Shown here: piece by piece, positions 1-8,644 of the stretch
How the letters are laid out: each line of letters begins with the position of its first letter
How positions within the stretch are numbered: position 1 is the first letter of the stretch
From: Solimicrobium sp040544425
GTDB lineage: Bacteria; Pseudomonadota; Gammaproteobacteria; Burkholderiales; Burkholderiaceae_D
Direction: 5' to 3'
Length of the DNA: 64,000 nt
NCBI GenBank assembly: GCA_040544425.1
Contig: JBEONO010000014.1
Location: forward strand, 62,001 to 126,000
The notes under the pieces: generated by a model
Told to the model about the DNA's origin: nothing
Database searches by the model: none
Seen by the model: only the letters and a program-made list of their open reading frames with translations
Translations under genes and position numbers: made by a program

Positions 1-115
1 TTCCATCTTGTTTGCACGCATATAGTCGTTCATGGCTTTCCAGCCTGCGAACACCGAAGCGCGATCTGATTCAGGATTCAATTTGTAGCAGTTTTCCAGC
101 ACCCTGCCCGCATGA
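1..115 (-). pseudogene. 3' fragment of a lipoprotein gene (cut by window edge)
   Basis: The reverse strand encodes a peptide nearly identical to the middle of the intact lipoprotein at 2907-3269, with the shared stretch NCYKLNPESDRASVFAGW. The signal peptide and lipobox are missing, because the homology stops near position 115 and runs into the upstream region of the Ser-rich gene. The other end lies outside the window. It is the first of three copies of this segment and part of a direct repeat with 896-1225. Confidence 0.7.
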
Positions 116-330
116 CCGCCAAGGACCAGCGTTTTCGGATCATGCCGCGCTGACGATTGAATATGCTTAAGTGGCTTGGGAAATGCGTATAAATCCGACT
201 GTTTTTTGAGCCCAAGCTTGTCTATATTGCCGTCGCCCCTGCCAGGGGCGTTAACTTTATCGACATTTAATGAAAGGCTTGATCATGATTGGCTCATTTT
301 CCTCCAGCAGTGCTTACAGTTCATCTTCAT
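1..330. repeat. Direct repeat copy 1 (partner 896-1225)
   Basis: About 330 bases repeat almost without change at an offset of 895 bases. The unit contains a lipoprotein gene fragment on the minus strand, a non-coding upstream region with a 7-bp-stem hairpin (cgcccct-gcc-aggggcg), the ribosome binding site and the first Ser-rich codons of the following gene. Homology continues at protein level through the rest of that gene, so the whole duplicated unit is about 0.9 kb. Confidence 0.9.
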
Positions 331-773
331 CAGCTTCAACTTCCGCCTTGAGTGCTTTTTCAGCTGGAATAGCATACTATAAAGAATCAGATCGTTATCT
401 GGTAGATCGATTACATGAGCCTACTGAGACGAATTTATCAGATCCGAGAATCAGGAAACTCGTCAAAAAAATTTTCTCTCACATTGACGGTGATGGCATC
501 GGCGACCAGAGCGCACGAGCACTGTTTCTTGCCGAGGTTTCAGAATACGGGACCGAAAAACAACTCAACACCATATTTGCCGAAATGAGAGAGGCCGGTC
601 AGCCAGCTTTTTTCCCCGTTAAAACACCAAGTGGCGTCGATTTTACGATTGTTAGCCGCGACGGAACTCGGCTAACCTGGGTAACCCACACCCACACCGA
701 CTACAATCTAAACGATTCGGGAAAATTTGTACTCGATTCTTCTGAAAAGGAAAATAAATACAGCCAAAGCTAG
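285..773 (+). CDS. Ser-rich N-terminal small protein, copy 1 (candidate secreted effector)
   Basis: I do not recognise this 162-residue protein. It opens MIGSFSSSSAYSSSSSAS, a Ser-rich polar leader with no hydrophobic signal peptide. A helical part follows (motif GTEKQLNTIFAEMREAGQ) and then a beta-rich part (GVDFTIVSRDG, LTWVTHTHTDY). The ATG at 285 is preferred over the one at 270 because GAAAGG lies 7 bases before it; GAAAGG itself overlaps the earlier ATG. A paralogue lies 0.9 kb downstream at 1180-1770 with the same upstream region. Ser/Thr-rich N-termini are common in type III effectors, but export is inference. The helical part weakly resembles a module in the proteins at 42378, 45190 and 59283. 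Confidence 0.6.
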   Translation: MIGSFSSSSAYSSSSSASTSALSAFSAGIAYYKESDRYLVDRLHEPTETNLSDPRIRKLVKKIFSHIDGDGIGDQSARALFLAEVSEYGTEKQLNTIFAEMREAGQPAFFPVKTPSGVDFTIVSRDGTRLTWVTHTHTDYNLNDSGKFVLDSSEKENKYSQS

Positions 774-816
774 ACAATGTGAAAACGCAGCAGAGAGTAT
801 CGACGCCAGCCATGGC

Positions 817-1012
817 TCACTTTCTGCTGCTCTTGTCCTTGCCCTCAGCGGCAGCGCTGGCTGCAACCGGCCCGTCCAGCATCGGTTTGACTTCTTCCAT
901 CTTGTTTGCACGCATATAGTCGTTCATGGCTTTCCAGCCTGCGAACACCGAAGCGCGATCTGATTCAGGATTCAATTTGTAGCAGTTTTCCAGCACCCTG
1001 CCCGCATGACCG
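817..1012 (-). pseudogene. Truncated copy of the lipoprotein gene
   Basis: The reverse strand encodes the C-terminal half of the 2907-3269 lipoprotein (GRVLENCYKLNPESDR through KPMLDGPVAASAAAE). It has lost the signal peptide, the lipobox and the first conserved Cys region. The C-terminus is also shortened by a small deletion. An open frame runs on upstream to about 1110, but that part is unrelated non-coding sequence. It is best read as debris of the duplication that made the two Ser-rich genes. Confidence 0.7.
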
Positions 1013-1225
1013 CCGAGGACCAGCGTTTTTCGGATCATGCCGCGCTGACGATTGAATATGCTTAAGTGGTTTGGGAATTGCGTATAAATCCGACTGTTTT
1101 TTGAGCGCAAGCCTACCTATATTGCCGTCGCCCCTGCCAGGGGCGTTAACTTTATCGACATTTAATGAAAGGCTTGATCATGATTGGCTCATTTTCCTCC
1201 AGCAGTGCTTACAGTTCATCTTCAT
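896..1225. repeat. Direct repeat copy 2 (partner 1-330)
   Basis: This is the second copy of the roughly 330-base block. It differs by only a few substitutions and one added T and includes the same hairpin 50 bases before the start codon of the Ser-rich gene. Conservation of the non-coding part, including a tatatt element and the hairpin, may mean it is a functional control region, or simply that the duplication is recent. Confidence 0.9.
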
Positions 1226-1770
1226 TCGGCAGCACCTATAGTTCATCCTCATCGAGCAGCGCCCACGATTCTTTATCGGTAGAAGCAATGGCCGAAGTGT
1301 TCAGAAAGTATGAGGCATTAAAGAAACTGGCTAAACCTACCGAACAAAATTTGTCAGATCCGGAATTCAGGCCACATATCAAAGACCTATTCTGCAGGAT
1401 TGACGGTGATCGTATCGGCGACTGGAGCGTGCGCGAGTCGTTACTCGACTATGTTGCGAAATCCGGGACCGAAAAACAACTCAACACCATATTTGCCGAA
1501 ATGAGAGAGGCCGGCCAGCCAGCTTTTTTCCCCGATAAACCAATACCAAATGGCGTGGATTTTACGATTGTCAGCCGCGACGGAGCTCAGCTCACCTGGG
1601 TAACCCACACCGACTACCATCTAGACGATTCGGGAAAATTTGTACGCGATTCTTCTGAAAAGGACAATAAATCCAACCTGCCCCAGTCGGACTACAGAAG
1701 GCGATTTTCAAACAAAACGTTGAAACTCCCACCCCGATCACTATATACTCCGACATATCGGAACATTTAA
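1180..1770 (+). CDS. Ser-rich N-terminal small protein, copy 2 (candidate secreted effector)
   Basis: This 196-residue paralogue of the 285-773 product has a longer Ser tract (residues 1-30). The block GTEKQLNTIFAEMREAGQPA is identical in both, and GVDFTIVSRDG is conserved. The region between leader and block is much more diverged than the block or the upstream DNA, so the copies evolve unevenly. The C-terminus carries an extra basic tail (SDYRRRFSNKTLKLPPRS) that runs into the promoter of the next toxin-antitoxin pair. The start at 1180 is chosen because GAAAGG lies 7 bases upstream. There is no recognisable catalytic motif, and function is unknown. Confidence 0.6.
   Translation: MIGSFSSSSAYSSSSFGSTYSSSSSSSAHDSLSVEAMAEVFRKYEALKKLAKPTEQNLSDPEFRPHIKDLFCRIDGDRIGDWSVRESLLDYVAKSGTEKQLNTIFAEMREAGQPAFFPDKPIPNGVDFTIVSRDGAQLTWVTHTDYHLDDSGKFVRDSSEKDNKSNLPQSDYRRRFSNKTLKLPPRSLYTPTYRNI
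1720..1762 (+). promoter_or_regulatory. Promoter and operator of the DUF433/DUF5615 pair
   Basis: TTGAAA (1720-1725), an 18-base spacer and TATACT (1744-1749) form a good sigma70-type promoter. A small palindrome, TCCGA-CATA-TCGGA (1749-1762), begins at the end of the -10 element, where an autorepressor would sit. It lies inside the 3' end of the preceding Ser-rich ORF. Binding by the downstream antitoxin is inferred from how such operons usually work. Confidence 0.55.
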
Positions 1771-1789
1771 ATTTTTAAAGGGGTGGGCA

Positions 1790-2464
1790 ATGATCACAGT
1801 TTCTGCTGACAGTGAATTGGCAGCGCCAGCTGAAGTCGCTTTTATTGCCGACATTTCAGATCGCGAAGTACATCGTATTATTGACGAACGCATCTTGCCA
1901 GACACGCTTTACGAGCAAATCAACGGTCGCCGTTTTTTAAGACTGGCCTGTGCTTTTGCCCATTTTTACTTTGATACCGATAAGGATCTCTCCAAATCCC
2001 TGCGCAAAAGTGTCATTGAGCAAATTACCAAAAAAGTGTTATTACGATCAGATCGCGATCAGTTGCTGTCCTTGACAAGTCCCATCGTACAAGGAGACTG
2101 GACAGTCAAATTTTCCTTTGGAACACTGGAACTGAATGACTTCGTGCTTCAAACCCAACGACGTGCCCGACTCGTTGACAGAGCCAACAATTTAATCGTC
2201 GTTGACGAGGAAATCATGGGGGGCGAACCGGTCTTTAAAGGAACGCGTATACCGGTTCACAACATCGCAGCGAGTTTAAAACTTGGCATCGCAAACGACC
2301 AGATCCTGGGAGCTTTCCCTGACCTGAGCAAAGAAATGGTCAGTGTGGCTGAGGTATATGCCAAAGTGTATCCAAGGCGAGGCCGTCCCCACAAGATCAG
2401 CGACAAGTACCCTAGCTGGGTCAAACTTGCCAACAGAAAGATCGCTGCTCCCATTAAAAAATAA
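1790..2464 (+). CDS. DUF433-domain antitoxin
   Basis: The 224-residue protein has a C-terminal DUF433 domain (about residues 137-200: VVDEEIMGGEPVFKGTRIPV, then a helix-turn-helix with FPDLSKEMV). This family is paired with DUF5615 PIN-like proteins as predicted Vap-type antitoxins. The N-terminal 130 residues (VAFIADISDREVHRIIDERI) look like an extra DNA-binding domain, making it longer than minimal DUF433 proteins of about 75-110 residues. Its stop overlaps the next start by one base (TAATG), which indicates translational coupling. Expected role: neutralise the downstream nuclease and repress the operon. Confidence 0.8.
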   Translation: MITVSADSELAAPAEVAFIADISDREVHRIIDERILPDTLYEQINGRRFLRLACAFAHFYFDTDKDLSKSLRKSVIEQITKKVLLRSDRDQLLSLTSPIVQGDWTVKFSFGTLELNDFVLQTQRRARLVDRANNLIVVDEEIMGGEPVFKGTRIPVHNIAASLKLGIANDQILGAFPDLSKEMVSVAEVYAKVYPRRGRPHKISDKYPSWVKLANRKIAAPIKK

Positions 2465-2880
2465 TGAAATTCCTGTTCGACGAATGCTTATCACCGACCT
2501 TGGTTCGACTTGCCCTGAATGCCGGTCATCTGGGCACTACCTGTGTCAGGGATCGCGGCTGGCAAGGGTTAAAGGACTGGCAATTGATGCAAATAGTCAT
2601 TGCCGAAGATTTCACGCTCATTACTCATAATGCAAAAGACTTCAGAGGCAAAGCAAACAACTCTGGCAAGGGACTGCATGCGCGCCAAAGCCTGCACGCT
2701 GGCCTGGTGTGCCTGAATTCTTTTGAACCACTGGATCTGAATCGTCAGGAGAAATTGCTGCGTATTGCTTTCGATGAATTGGCGCAGTTGTCCGATTTAG
2801 TGAACCAGGCACTGGAAATTACTGAGAACGACGATGGCTCCATCGATATAGACCGATACGAAATTGCTTCGCTCAAGTGA
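2464..2880 (+). CDS. DUF5615 PIN-like toxin nuclease
   Basis: The 138-residue protein begins MKFLFDECLSPTLVRLALNAG, the typical start of DUF5615/Mut7-C-like PIN domains, where the early D and E bind metal. Further acidic positions are in IAEDFTLITHNAKDF, matching the family D-x-x-L-V-T-x-D-x-D-F pattern, with N and K where the last Asp is often seen. It is coupled to the DUF433 gene by a one-base overlap. The family is predicted to cleave RNA. The C-terminal 40 residues are acidic and extend beyond the core fold. Confidence 0.8.
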   Translation: MKFLFDECLSPTLVRLALNAGHLGTTCVRDRGWQGLKDWQLMQIVIAEDFTLITHNAKDFRGKANNSGKGLHARQSLHAGLVCLNSFEPLDLNRQEKLLRIAFDELAQLSDLVNQALEITENDDGSIDIDRYEIASLK

Positions 2881-2906
2881 AACCAGAGCCAAGCCGCTCA
2901 TAAAAA

Positions 2907-3269
2907 CTACCGCTCACTTTTCTTACTGCTGCTCTTGTCCTTGCTCTCAGCGGCAGCGCTGGCTGCAACCGGCCCGTCCAGCATCGGTTTGACTTCTTCC
3001 ATCTTGTTTTCACGCATATAGTCGTTCATGTCTTTCCAGCCCGCGAACACCGAGGCGCGATCTGATTCAGGATTCAATTTGTAGCAGTCTTCCAGCGCCC
3101 TGCCCGCCTGACGACAGGCGCTGCCGGTGGCGCGGGCGTTGCCTTCCTTGATCGACAGATCGCGCTCGGCGTCCTTGTTCCCGTCGCCTTTATCGCAACC
3201 ACTGATCAACAGGCAGCACAGCAGCAAAAACGCCATGCCAGAAAAACAGTCATTCCTTTTGAATATCAT
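2907..3269 (-). CDS. Small lipoprotein of unknown function
   Basis: The 120-residue protein has an N-terminal hydrophobic segment ending in a lipobox (LLISGC, Cys about residue 25), so it should be lipidated and membrane-anchored. The mature part has a conserved Cys pair (ACRQAGRALEDCYKLNPE) that may form a disulfide, and a charged Ser/Lys-rich tail. An alternative start at Met12 would still keep the signal peptide. It lies 10 bases after ndh on the same strand and may be the last gene of that operon. Its 3' half has been copied at 817-1012 and 1-115. Confidence 0.7.
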   Translation of the reverse strand: MIFKRNDCFSGMAFLLLCCLLISGCDKGDGNKDAERDLSIKEGNARATGSACRQAGRALEDCYKLNPESDRASVFAGWKDMNDYMRENKMEEVKPMLDGPVAASAAAESKDKSSSKKSER

Positions 3270-3279
3270 TTTGTCTCAT

Positions 3280-4608
3280 TCAATGTAGCTTGATTCTTGG
3301 ATTCTTGACCCGGTTGATCGTCTCTGCCCACGTCGTCAGCCACGTGTGGAACCAACCGTTTACGGCAACCTGATGATGTTTATGAAGGGACCAGTACATA
3401 AATTTCGCAATCGTCCCTTCAATGAATACCGAACCACTGGCCAGCGAGCCCATCAAATTGCCTACCGTGCTGTAGTTGCCCAGTGAGACGAGCGAACCAT
3501 AATCTTTGTATTCGAAGTCCAGCAGTGGCTTGTCATTGATCCGCCGTATTAGCGATTTAGCCAGCAATTCAGCCTGTTGATGCGCTGCCTGGGCACGCGG
3601 TGGCACATTCGGTTTGCCTTCGCCCTGCGCGCATGCTGAGCAATCCCCTATAGAAAAAATAGCAGGGTCACGACTGGTTTGCAAGGTTGGCGTGACCACT
3701 AATTGATTAATGCGGTTGGTTTCGAGGCCATCGATGTCTTTTAAGAACTCCGGGGCCTTGATGCCGGCGGCCCACACCACGATGCCGCTCGGGATAAATG
3801 TGCCGCTCGCCATGCGCACACCTTCTTTGGAAACTTCGACCACTTTTTCATTGCAGTTGATCTGCACATCAATGCTCCGCAACTCACGTTCGACCGCTGT
3901 CGAGACCCGCTCCGGCAGCGATGACAGCAAACGCCTGGCCGCATCGACGATGACAATTTTCAGTTCTTTTTCGGGATGAAAATTGACCAATCCATAACTC
4001 GACAGGATTTTGGTGGTCATGTGCAGTTCGGCCGCCAGCTCAACGCCGGTCGCGCCGCCACCGATAATGGTCACGGTAAAGCGGCCCTCGCCGGGGTTGG
4101 GCGCCTTGGTCTGGGCGCGTATGCATTGATTGATCAGGCGATGATGGAAGCGCTCGGCCGTCTCCGGGGTGTCGAGCATGATGCAATGTTCGCGCGCACC
4201 GAGCGTGCCGAAATCGTTGGTCTGACTGCCCAGCGCAATGACCAGCGTGTCGTACTTCAGAATCGATCTTGGCAGCAGCTCTTCACCGTCCTCGTCAATC
4301 AGTGGAGCCAGATAAATTTGTTTATCGGCGCGATTCAGACCGTCCATGCGTCCGCGCCGGAAATCAAAATGATGGCTGCGTGCCAGGGCAAAATATTCGC
4401 GCTTGTCGGCGTGACTGTCCATCGTACCGGCAGCGACCTGATGCAGCAACGGTTTCCATAAATGGGTCGGTGCCGCATCGACCAAAGTGATCACCGCTTT
4501 TTTGGCCTTGCCCACCGTCTTGCCAAGTCGCACCGCCAATTCCAGACCGCCTGCGCCACCGCCCACGATCACAATGTGAGGTAAATCCGTTGTCGCCTGA
4601 GTTTGCAT
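3280..4608 (-). CDS. ndh: Type II NADH dehydrogenase (NDH-2)
   Basis: This 442-residue single-subunit flavoenzyme passes electrons from NADH to quinone without pumping protons, at the inner face of the membrane. The FAD-binding Rossmann motif is at the start (IVIVGGGAGGLELAVRLG), followed by the NDH-2 signature HLWKPLLHQVAAGTMD. A second dinucleotide site (VTIIGGGATGVELAAEL, about residue 185) binds NADH, and FSIGDCSAC is the C-terminal FAD contact. The C-terminal region (HHQVAVNGWFHTWLTTW) is amphipathic and probably the membrane anchor. It lies 34 bases after the hydrolase gene on the same strand. Length matches the family. Confidence 0.9.
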   Translation of the reverse strand: MQTQATTDLPHIVIVGGGAGGLELAVRLGKTVGKAKKAVITLVDAAPTHLWKPLLHQVAAGTMDSHADKREYFALARSHHFDFRRGRMDGLNRADKQIYLAPLIDEDGEELLPRSILKYDTLVIALGSQTNDFGTLGAREHCIMLDTPETAERFHHRLINQCIRAQTKAPNPGEGRFTVTIIGGGATGVELAAELHMTTKILSSYGLVNFHPEKELKIVIVDAARRLLSSLPERVSTAVERELRSIDVQINCNEKVVEVSKEGVRMASGTFIPSGIVVWAAGIKAPEFLKDIDGLETNRINQLVVTPTLQTSRDPAIFSIGDCSACAQGEGKPNVPPRAQAAHQQAELLAKSLIRRINDKPLLDFEYKDYGSLVSLGNYSTVGNLMGSLASGSVFIEGTIAKFMYWSLHKHHQVAVNGWFHTWLTTWAETINRVKNPRIKLH

Positions 4609-4642
4609 AGGTGCCTTGAAAATAAGTGGGAAATTATTTCAG

Positions 4643-5476
4643 TCACGTCCGGAGAAATTCCTTGATGGTGTTTGCTGCGGCGCTGCTCTCCATGATTTTG
4701 TAGTGATCAAAATCAAATTCAGCGACGCCAAGGTCAGGCGCAATCTTCTGCATCAGGTCGCGTTCACTGGCCGGTACAATAAAACCACCCCCTACCGGTT
4801 TCTGGCAGCGGACCAACAGAGTTGGCATGGTCAGGTTCTTCCACTGCGCCTGAAAATCGATCTTCATCAGGTCATGCAAATCTTCCAGACAGGCCGCTTT
4901 ATCCGAGGTTGGTTTGTAGCCTTGCTGATACGGACCCAGTTCGTAGCTGTAGAAGTGATCCCAGAACGGGCTCCAGGGAACAATGCCGCCAGCCAGACGA
5001 ATCGCGTCAAGATAATCGGCAGGCCGATCAACCACCACATCGAGACGATTCAATCCAAGACTGATTTTTTCAACCGGGCTGGCATCCATTTTTCCGGCAT
5101 GGTCGATCAGCACCAGTCGGCGTACGCGTTGCGGTGCCAGGTTGGCTGCCACGATGCCGATCAGCGCACCCATCGACCAGCCGACAATATCAAACTGATC
5201 CGCACCGAGCAGCGTGGCGATCTCCAGCACGTCACGGGCATGCGCCTGCATGCCGTAACTGCCGGGCGCGGTGATGTCGCTGCGACCACGGCCGCGCAAA
5301 TCAAGCGCTACCAATTGCAGATCCTGGCCGGCAAGCTGGTCCACAAGGTAATCAAAGCTGTGCAGATGCGCGGACAGTCCGTGGATCAACAGCACCAGCG
5401 GTGCCTGTTGTGAACCAACCCGACGCGCCGTAACGCGGCCTGAACGCAGTGCCAGGTCAAACAGTTCAGTACTCAT
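4643..5476 (-). CDS. Alpha/beta hydrolase
   Basis: The 277-residue protein has an alpha/beta hydrolase fold. The oxyanion region is LLIHGLSAH, the nucleophile elbow is GWSMGA (Ser about residue 118), and the likely catalytic His is in FDFDHYKIM near the C-terminus. No signal peptide is visible, so it should be cytoplasmic. The substrate cannot be read from sequence. It is the third gene after metXW in a leftward run with a 24-base spacing from the AmpG-like gene, so it is probably co-transcribed. Confidence 0.85.
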   Translation of the reverse strand: MSTELFDLALRSGRVTARRVGSQQAPLVLLIHGLSAHLHSFDYLVDQLAGQDLQLVALDLRGRGRSDITAPGSYGMQAHARDVLEIATLLGADQFDIVGWSMGALIGIVAANLAPQRVRRLVLIDHAGKMDASPVEKISLGLNRLDVVVDRPADYLDAIRLAGGIVPWSPFWDHFYSYELGPYQQGYKPTSDKAACLEDLHDLMKIDFQAQWKNLTMPTLLVRCQKPVGGGFIVPASERDLMQKIAPDLGVAEFDFDHYKIMESSAAANTIKEFLRT

Positions 5477-5500
5477 CTTCCTTCTCCTCTCAAGGTTAAA

Positions 5501-6763
5501 TTAATCCCGATTTCCATTCCAGGGCGCTACTTTTAACAGCAATAACATGCCCGGTATCGTCAATAAAAAACACAGGATAAAAAAAGCAAACCAGCCGGTC
5601 TGTTCGACGATGATGCCGGTGATCGAATTCAGAAAGGTACGCGGCACCGCGGCCAGGCTGGTGAACAGGGCGAACTGGGTTGCCGTGTAGCGCGGGTCAG
5701 TAGTGGTGGCGATATACGCGGTAAATGCCGCCGTACCCAATCCGACTGCGAAAAAATCGGCGGCCATCACCGCACCCAACATCCAGACACTCAAACCCAT
5801 TTTAGCCAGAATGGCAAACCCCAAAATAGCGATTGCCTGCGCTGCGCCGAAAATCCACAAGCCGCGATTGATGCCGATTTTCATCAGCCAGATTCCACCC
5901 AAAAGGCCGCCCGCCAGACCGGCCCACAGTCCGGTGGTTTTGGCGACCACACCGATTTGCGTACGGGTAAATCCGAGCTCCATAAAAAATGGTGTTTGCA
6001 AAGCGACGGCCATCGAGTCACCCAGCTTGTAGAAAAAAATAAACCCCAAAATGATCAGCGCACTGGTCAATCCTTTTCGGGTGACAAATTCTTTAAACGG
6101 CAGCACCACGGCTTCGCGAATATTTTTCGGACCGTCGCCATACAGCGTGGGTTCCTTGACAAGCAAGGTGGTGATGATGCCGGGCAGCATGAACAGTGCG
6201 GTGATGGAAAATACGGCGCTCCAGCTGACATGGTCTGACAGAATCAAAGACAGCGAGCCCGGCACCAGCGCCGACAATTTGTAGGTATTGACCGAGATGG
6301 CAAAGCCGAGTGCCTGCTGTTTCACATCCAGAATTTCGCGCTGGAAGGCGTTCAGAACAATATCCTGACTGGCCGAAACAAAGCACATCAGGCCGCTTAA
6401 CCAGATGATCAGGGTGAAATCCGTTTTGGGTGAGAGTTGACCGAGTGCGGCAATGACCAGCAACAGCAACACCTGAGTGACCAGCATCCAGCCGCGCCGC
6501 CGTCCCAGATACGGGAAAGAAAATCGGTCCATGATGGGCGACCAGATAAATTTCCAGGTGTAGGGAAATCCGACCAGGGCAAACAGGCTGATCGATTTGA
6601 GATCAATCTGCTCGGCCTTGAGCCAGGCAGAAATCAAACTGATCAGGATGAACAGCGGCAGGCCGGAGGAAAAACCCAGCGACACGCAGATCAGCATATT
6701 GCGATTGAAATACTGGTGCCAGCCGGTCGGGGTGTCGCTAAGTGGAGGTGTTGGATTGATCAT
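5501..6763 (-). CDS. AmpG-like MFS permease
   Basis: This 420-residue major facilitator protein has about 12 hydrophobic segments and the AmpG family pattern near the N-terminus (SLGFSSGLPLFILISLISAW, then GFPYTWKFIWSPIMDRF and LGRRRGW). AmpG imports anhydro-muropeptides for cell-wall recycling, and this is the closest family by motif. The substrate is not proven. The open frame extends 44 codons further upstream, but that part overlaps metW and lacks membrane character, so I chose the ATG at 6763 (MINPTPPLSDTPTGW), 43 bases after metW. Confidence 0.8.
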   Translation of the reverse strand: MINPTPPLSDTPTGWHQYFNRNMLICVSLGFSSGLPLFILISLISAWLKAEQIDLKSISLFALVGFPYTWKFIWSPIMDRFSFPYLGRRRGWMLVTQVLLLLVIAALGQLSPKTDFTLIIWLSGLMCFVSASQDIVLNAFQREILDVKQQALGFAISVNTYKLSALVPGSLSLILSDHVSWSAVFSITALFMLPGIITTLLVKEPTLYGDGPKNIREAVVLPFKEFVTRKGLTSALIILGFIFFYKLGDSMAVALQTPFFMELGFTRTQIGVVAKTTGLWAGLAGGLLGGIWLMKIGINRGLWIFGAAQAIAILGFAILAKMGLSVWMLGAVMAADFFAVGLGTAAFTAYIATTTDPRYTATQFALFTSLAAVPRTFLNSITGIIVEQTGWFAFFILCFLLTIPGMLLLLKVAPWNGNRD

Positions 6764-6806
6764 GGATTGACGACGGGTAGATTCCGATGAGTTACAGGAT
6801 TGCCGC

Positions 6807-7412
6807 TCACGATTTTCTGCGCAAGCGAAATACGGCCAGACTGCCGCGCCAGGTAGGCAGCCATCGCACCGGCTGGCCGTCCTGCAGCGCCACACACTCT
6901 AACACTTCCAACCCGACCGAATTGGCCAGCTCGGCAAAATCACCGATCGTCGCGCAACGCAAATTCGGCGTGTCATACCATTCGTAAGGCAGCGACTTGG
7001 AGACCGGCATGCGGCCGCGCAACAAGGCGAGCCGATGCGGCCAGTAGGCGAAATTGGGAAACGATACGATCGCCTCGCGTCCGACTCGCGCAATATCAGT
7101 CAGCAGCCCTTCCACATTTTTCATCATCTGCAGCGAAGACAGGCACAGCACCGTGTCAAACGCGTGTTCACCGAACAGGTCCAGGCCCAGTTCCATATCC
7201 TGCTGGATCACCTGCACACCGCGTTTGGTGCAGGCCAGCACCAGCTCATCAGAGATTTCAATGCCGTAACCCTGACACGATTTATCGGTTTGCAGATAGT
7301 CCAGCATTACGCCGTCGCCACAGCCGACGTCCAGAATCTGGGTGTTGGGTGCGATCCAATCGGCGATAAAGGCCAGGTCAGGGCGCAGTTGATTTAACTC
7401 GGTAAAATTCAT
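6807..7412 (-). CDS. metW: Methionine biosynthesis protein MetW
   Basis: The 201-residue MetW-family protein has an S-adenosylmethionine-dependent methyltransferase fold: motif I ILDVGCGDGVMLDYL (about residue 29), then GYGIEIS, QDMELGL and FDTVLCLSSLQMM. MetW works with MetX in homoserine acylation in many proteobacteria. It overlaps the metX stop by four bases (ATGA), which indicates coupling. Length is normal for the family. Confidence 0.95.
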   Translation of the reverse strand: MNFTELNQLRPDLAFIADWIAPNTQILDVGCGDGVMLDYLQTDKSCQGYGIEISDELVLACTKRGVQVIQQDMELGLDLFGEHAFDTVLCLSSLQMMKNVEGLLTDIARVGREAIVSFPNFAYWPHRLALLRGRMPVSKSLPYEWYDTPNLRCATIGDFAELANSVGLEVLECVALQDGQPVRWLPTWRGSLAVFRLRRKS

Positions 7413-8554
7413 GCGCGCGCTCCGTGTTGGATTTCTTTGGCGCGGATTCGGTCAAAATACGCGCGGACCAGATTCATATAGCGTGGATCGTCGAGCAAAA
7501 ACGCGTCGTGTCCGTGCGGCGCATCGATTTCTGCATAGGTGACCTTGCGTCGGTTAGCCAGCAAAGAATGAACAATTTCGCGGCTGCGCTCTGGAGAAAA
7601 GCGCCAGTCGGTGCTGAACGAAATCACCAGAAATTGCGCCTCGGTCATGGCCAGTGCCTTGCTTAAATCACCACCGTATTTGCGCGCCGGATCGAAATAA
7701 TCCAGCGCCTTGGTAATCAGCAAATAAGTATTGGCGTCGAAATAGGTGGAGAATTTGTCACCCTGATAGCGCAGGTAAGATTCGATTTCAAAATCGACGC
7801 CGTAGCCAAACTGGTAGTCATCGCTTTTCAGATCGCGGCCAAATTTTTCAGCCATGTCGTCGTTCGATAAATACGTAATATGCCCGACCATCCGCGCCAC
7901 CCGCAAGCCGCTTTTCGGCACGACGTGGTGCGCATAAAAATCGCCGCCATGAAAATCCGGATCGGAAACAATCGCCTGACGCGCCACATCGTTGAACGCA
8001 ATATTTTGCGCGGACAGCTTGGGCGTGGAAGCAATCACCACGCAGTGACGCAAGCGCTCCGGGTACAGCATGCTCCAGGACAGTGCCTGCATGCCGCCGA
8101 GCGATCCGCCCATTACTGCGGCAAACTGTTGAATGCCAAGTACGTCAGCCAGTCGCGCCTGGGCGTTGACCCAGTCTTCAACGGTCACGACCGGAAAATC
8201 GGCACCATATGGTTTGCCGGTGGCGGGGTTGGTATGCATCGGTCCGGTTGAGCCAAAACATGATCCGAGGTTATTGACGCCAATTACAAAAAAATGATTG
8301 GTATCGAGCGGTTTGCCGGGGCCGATCATGTTGTCCCACCAACCCACATTGTTCGCGTCATCGGCAGCGATACCGGCTACATGATGCGAGGCGTTCAGGG
8401 CATGGCAAATCAGTACGGCATTGGATTTGTCGGCATTGAGCTGGCCGTAGGTTTCAAACATTAAAGTGTAATCGGCGATGCTGGCGCCACTTTGCAGGGG
8501 CAAGGGCGCGCTAAATTGATGCGTTTGTGCTGTGACGGTTCCTACGGATGGCAT
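7409..8554 (-). CDS. metX: Homoserine O-acyltransferase MetX
   Basis: This 381-residue enzyme acylates L-homoserine, the first committed step to methionine. It shows the MetX signatures: ICHALNASHHVAG, GWWDNMIGPGKPLDT, GVNNLGSCFGSTGP, the nucleophile motif GGSLGGMQ (Ser about residue 152), and a C-terminal Asp/His pair (SFSTDWRFSP, PHGHDAFLLD). Betaproteobacterial MetX proteins paired with MetW are often assigned as O-succinyltransferases, so succinyl-CoA may be the real donor; sequence alone does not settle this. The only in-frame start is 8554, since a stop lies six codons upstream. A SAM-II riboswitch sits about 90 bases upstream. Confidence 0.95.
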   Translation of the reverse strand: MPSVGTVTAQTHQFSAPLPLQSGASIADYTLMFETYGQLNADKSNAVLICHALNASHHVAGIAADDANNVGWWDNMIGPGKPLDTNHFFVIGVNNLGSCFGSTGPMHTNPATGKPYGADFPVVTVEDWVNAQARLADVLGIQQFAAVMGGSLGGMQALSWSMLYPERLRHCVVIASTPKLSAQNIAFNDVARQAIVSDPDFHGGDFYAHHVVPKSGLRVARMVGHITYLSNDDMAEKFGRDLKSDDYQFGYGVDFEIESYLRYQGDKFSTYFDANTYLLITKALDYFDPARKYGGDLSKALAMTEAQFLVISFSTDWRFSPERSREIVHSLLANRRKVTYAEIDAPHGHDAFLLDDPRYMNLVRAYFDRIRAKEIQHGARA

Positions 8555-8644
8555 GATGTTCCCATATTCCTATTTTCTTGAGACGGCGCATTTCGGAAAA
8601 ATAAGGCGGGAAAACTGCAGGCTCGGGGATGAAAGTACTAGCCG

